In this document: positions 6,584 to 8,596 of the stretch, piece after piece
How positions within the stretch are numbered: the stretch's first letter is position 1
Layout of the letters: every line of letters begins with the position of its first letter
Origin: DASQDT01 sp036380435
Lineage (GTDB): Bacteria; Acidobacteriota; Blastocatellia; Pyrinomonadales; Pyrinomonadaceae
DNA length: 8,596 nucleotides
NCBI GenBank assembly: GCA_036380435.1
Contig: DASVES010000477.1
Coordinates: 1-8,596 of the forward strand
Direction of reading: 5' to 3'
The notes under the pieces: generated by a model
The model's database searches: none
What the model was told of the DNA's origin: nothing
What the model saw: only the letters and a program-made list of their open reading frames with translations
Position numbers and translations under genes: made by a program

Positions 6584-8596
6584 ATGTCCGAACTCAAGCG
6601 CCGATACGCCCGCCGGGCGTCTCTCTGTCTTCTCGCCCTGCTCGCGGGAGGCTCTGCAACCACCTTCGCGCAGCAGCCCACGCCTTCGCCCACGCCCGCG
6701 CCCGAGCCGACCCCGCAGGAGAGCCGGCCCGAGACAGACGCCTCGGTCGAGAACAAGATGTTCGACCGGCTGGAGTGGAGAAGCATCGGGCCGGCGAACA
6801 TGGGCGGGCGCACGTCGGACGTTGAGGGCGTCGCCGGAAATCCGAACCTCGTCTACGTCGCTACGGCCTCGGGCGGTCTCTTCAAGACGACGAACGGCGG
6901 CGTGCGCTGGACGCCCGTCTTCGAGCGGCAAGGCTCAATCTCCATCGGCGACATCGCGCTTGAGCCGGGCAACCCCGATGTCATCTGGCTCGGCACGGGC
7001 GAGGCCAACCCGCGCAACTCCGTCTCGTTTGGCGACGGCGTCTACAAGTCCACGGACGGCGGGAAGACGTGGCAGCACGTGGGCCTGCGCGACAGCCGAC
7101 ACGTCTCGCGTATTCTCATCAACCCGCGTAACCCGGAGGTGGTCTACGTCGGCGCGCTCGGCCACGCCTTCGGCCCCAACGAGGAGCGCGGCGTGTTTAT
7201 GACGACCGACGGCGGGCGCACGTGGGCGAAGACGCTCTACGTGGACGCCGAGCACGGCGTCGCCGACATGGAGATCGACCCGACCAACCCGAACATCCTC
7301 TACGCCGCCGTCTGGAAGTTTCGCCGCACGCCGTGGACGCACACGTCGGGGAGCGAAAAGGGCGGCGTCTTCAAATCAACGGACGGCGGCCGGACGTGGA
7401 AGAAGCTCGAAGGCGGATTGCCGAAGACCATCGGGCGCATCGGCGTGAAGGCCGCGCCGTCGAACCCCTCGGTCGTCTACGCCATCACGGAGGCCAAGGA
7501 GGGCACGCTCTGGCGCTCCGACGACCGAGGCGAGACGTGGCGCAACGTCTCGAAGGAGACCCGCATCGTCTCGCGCGGCTTCTACTACACAGACCTGCGA
7601 GTTGACCCGACGAACGAGAACCGCGTCTACGCCGTCGCCTCCACCCTCTTCGTCTCCATCGACGGCGGGCGCACCTTCCGCTCCATCACCGGCCGCACGC
7701 ACATCGACTATCACGCGCTCTGGATCGACCCCCAGAACCCGCGCCGCATGTGGCAGGGTCAGGACGGCGGCGTCGCCGTCTCATACGACGCGGGCGAAAC
7801 GTGGGAGTACGTCAACAACTTCCCGGCCGGTCAGTTCTATCAAATCACGGCCGACAACCGGCAGCCGTTCTACTACGTGATGGGCGGCCTTCAGGACAAC
7901 GGCACTTGGACGGGGCCGTCGCGCACGCGCGAGCCGGCCGGCATCCTCAACGACGACTGGCGCATGGTCTCCTTCGGCGACGGCTTCTACGCCATCAACC
8001 ACGCCGACAACCCTGACCTCTACCTCACCGAGTCGCAGGGCGGCAACATCGTCCGCACCGACATGCGAACCCGCGAGCAGCAGCTCGTCGTCCCCTCGAT
8101 GGGCAGCGACGACGGCCCCGCCATGTTCGCCAAGTATCGCTTCAACTGGAACTCACCCATCATCCAGTCGCCGCACGACAAGGACACCGTCTACCTCGGC
8201 GGCAACGTCGTTTTCAAGTCAACAGACTTCGGCAAGACGTGGGCGACCATCAGCCCCGACCTCACCACGAACGACAAGGAGAAACAAAAAGACGCGGGCG
8301 GCCCCGTCGCTTTCGAGAACACCGGTGCCGAGTATCACTCGACCGTCATCAGTTTCGCCGAGTCGCCCCTAAAGGCGGGCGTCCTCTGGGCCGGGACCGA
8401 CGACGGCCAGCTACAGCTCTCGACCGACGGCGGCAAGAACTGGACGAACCTCACGAAGAACGTGTCGGGTCTTGCGGCCAACTCGCCCGTCTCGCACGTC
8501 GAGCCTTCGCGTGTCGCACTGGAGACGGCCTACGTCTCCTTCGACCGCCACATGCTCGACGACCTGCGCCCCTACGTCTACAAGACCGACGACGGC
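6584..8596 (+). CDS. Exported BNR/Asp-box beta-propeller protein (sortilin/VPS10-like), 3' partial
   Basis: The reading frame is open for 671 codons to the window edge, so the C-terminus is missing. Residues 1-29 are a signal peptide (KRRYARR, then a hydrophobic core, cleavage likely after TTFA). A Pro/Thr-rich linker follows at 32-49. From about residue 60 the protein is built of propeller blades. Asp-boxes (S/T-x-D-x-G-x-T-W) lie at about 101-109 (KTTNGGVRW), 155-163, 206-214, 264-272, 311-319, 357-365, 399-407, 545-553 and 612-620; a tenth begins at 667 (KTDDG). Between them recur blocks of the type I-x-x-x-P-x-NP-x-x-V-Y. This matches the large exported BNR/VPS10-like proteins often annotated as 'glycosyl hydrolase' or 'WD40/YVTN/BNR repeat protein'. 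Asp-boxes are structural, so no sialidase or other activity should be assumed. The usual family length is around 1000 aa (from memory), so roughly a third is probably missing. Confidence 0.92.
   Translation, partial: MSELKRRYARRASLCLLALLAGGSATTFAQQPTPSPTPAPEPTPQESRPETDASVENKMFDRLEWRSIGPANMGGRTSDVEGVAGNPNLVYVATASGGLFKTTNGGVRWTPVFERQGSISIGDIALEPGNPDVIWLGTGEANPRNSVSFGDGVYKSTDGGKTWQHVGLRDSRHVSRILINPRNPEVVYVGALGHAFGPNEERGVFMTTDGGRTWAKTLYVDAEHGVADMEIDPTNPNILYAAVWKFRRTPWTHTSGSEKGGVFKSTDGGRTWKKLEGGLPKTIGRIGVKAAPSNPSVVYAITEAKEGTLWRSDDRGETWRNVSKETRIVSRGFYYTDLRVDPTNENRVYAVASTLFVSIDGGRTFRSITGRTHIDYHALWIDPQNPRRMWQGQDGGVAVSYDAGETWEYVNNFPAGQFYQITADNRQPFYYVMGGLQDNGTWTGPSRTREPAGILNDDWRMVSFGDGFYAINHADNPDLYLTESQGGNIVRTDMRTREQQLVVPSMGSDDGPAMFAKYRFNWNSPIIQSPHDKDTVYLGGNVVFKSTDFGKTWATISPDLTTNDKEKQKDAGGPVAFENTGAEYHSTVISFAESPLKAGVLWAGTDDGQLQLSTDGGKNWTNLTKNVSGLAANSPVSHVEPSRVALETAYVSFDRHMLDDLRPYVYKTDDG

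Overview
The window is a GC-rich bacterial chromosome segment. It carries two housekeeping genes (uvrB, aroC), a flavin-dependent 2-hydroxyacid dehydrogenase-type gene, two unrecognised small genes and the first two thirds of a large exported BNR/Asp-box propeller protein. Strong G/C third positions, a long exported sortilin/BNR-like propeller and many AT-rich 7-bp tandem arrays between genes suggest an Acidobacteriota-like soil or environmental bacterium (Blastocatellia would be my guess). This placement is inference; no ribosomal or other marker for it lies in the window.

Layout. Positions 14-48 hold a heptamer array that runs almost into the uvrB start codon. uvrB (51-2039) is complete. 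The gap after it (2040-2245) is almost entirely repeat: a 116-bp inverted-repeat element with a second heptamer array in its centre (2051-2166), then a short GTAG-ended inverted repeat (2171-2207). A FAD-linked oxidase (2246-3814) follows. Its last codons and stop lie inside a perfect 29-bp inverted repeat built of heptamers (3803-3880). aroC (3890-5059) starts ten bases after that repeat. aroC and a small exported protein gene on the minus strand (5337-5822) converge on a 211-bp mosaic of nested palindromes (5085-5295). A 283-bp divergent spacer follows, then a short unrecognised exported or membrane ORF (6106-6516) and the propeller gene (6584 to beyond the window end).

The plus-strand genes do not form an obvious pathway. 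uvrB acts in nucleotide excision repair, aroC in the last shared step of aromatic biosynthesis, the FAD oxidase in hydroxyacid or lactate oxidation, and the propeller protein outside the cytoplasm. I see no defence system, phage, transposase gene, CRISPR array, tRNA or rRNA. The most interesting signal is intergenic. Three arrays with an exact 7-bp period but different sequences share the degenerate pattern T-Y-N-N-N-A-Y, and one mosaic combines hairpin units of two types. Both look like dispersed repeat families that occupy gene boundaries and, in two cases, replace the expected ribosome-binding site.
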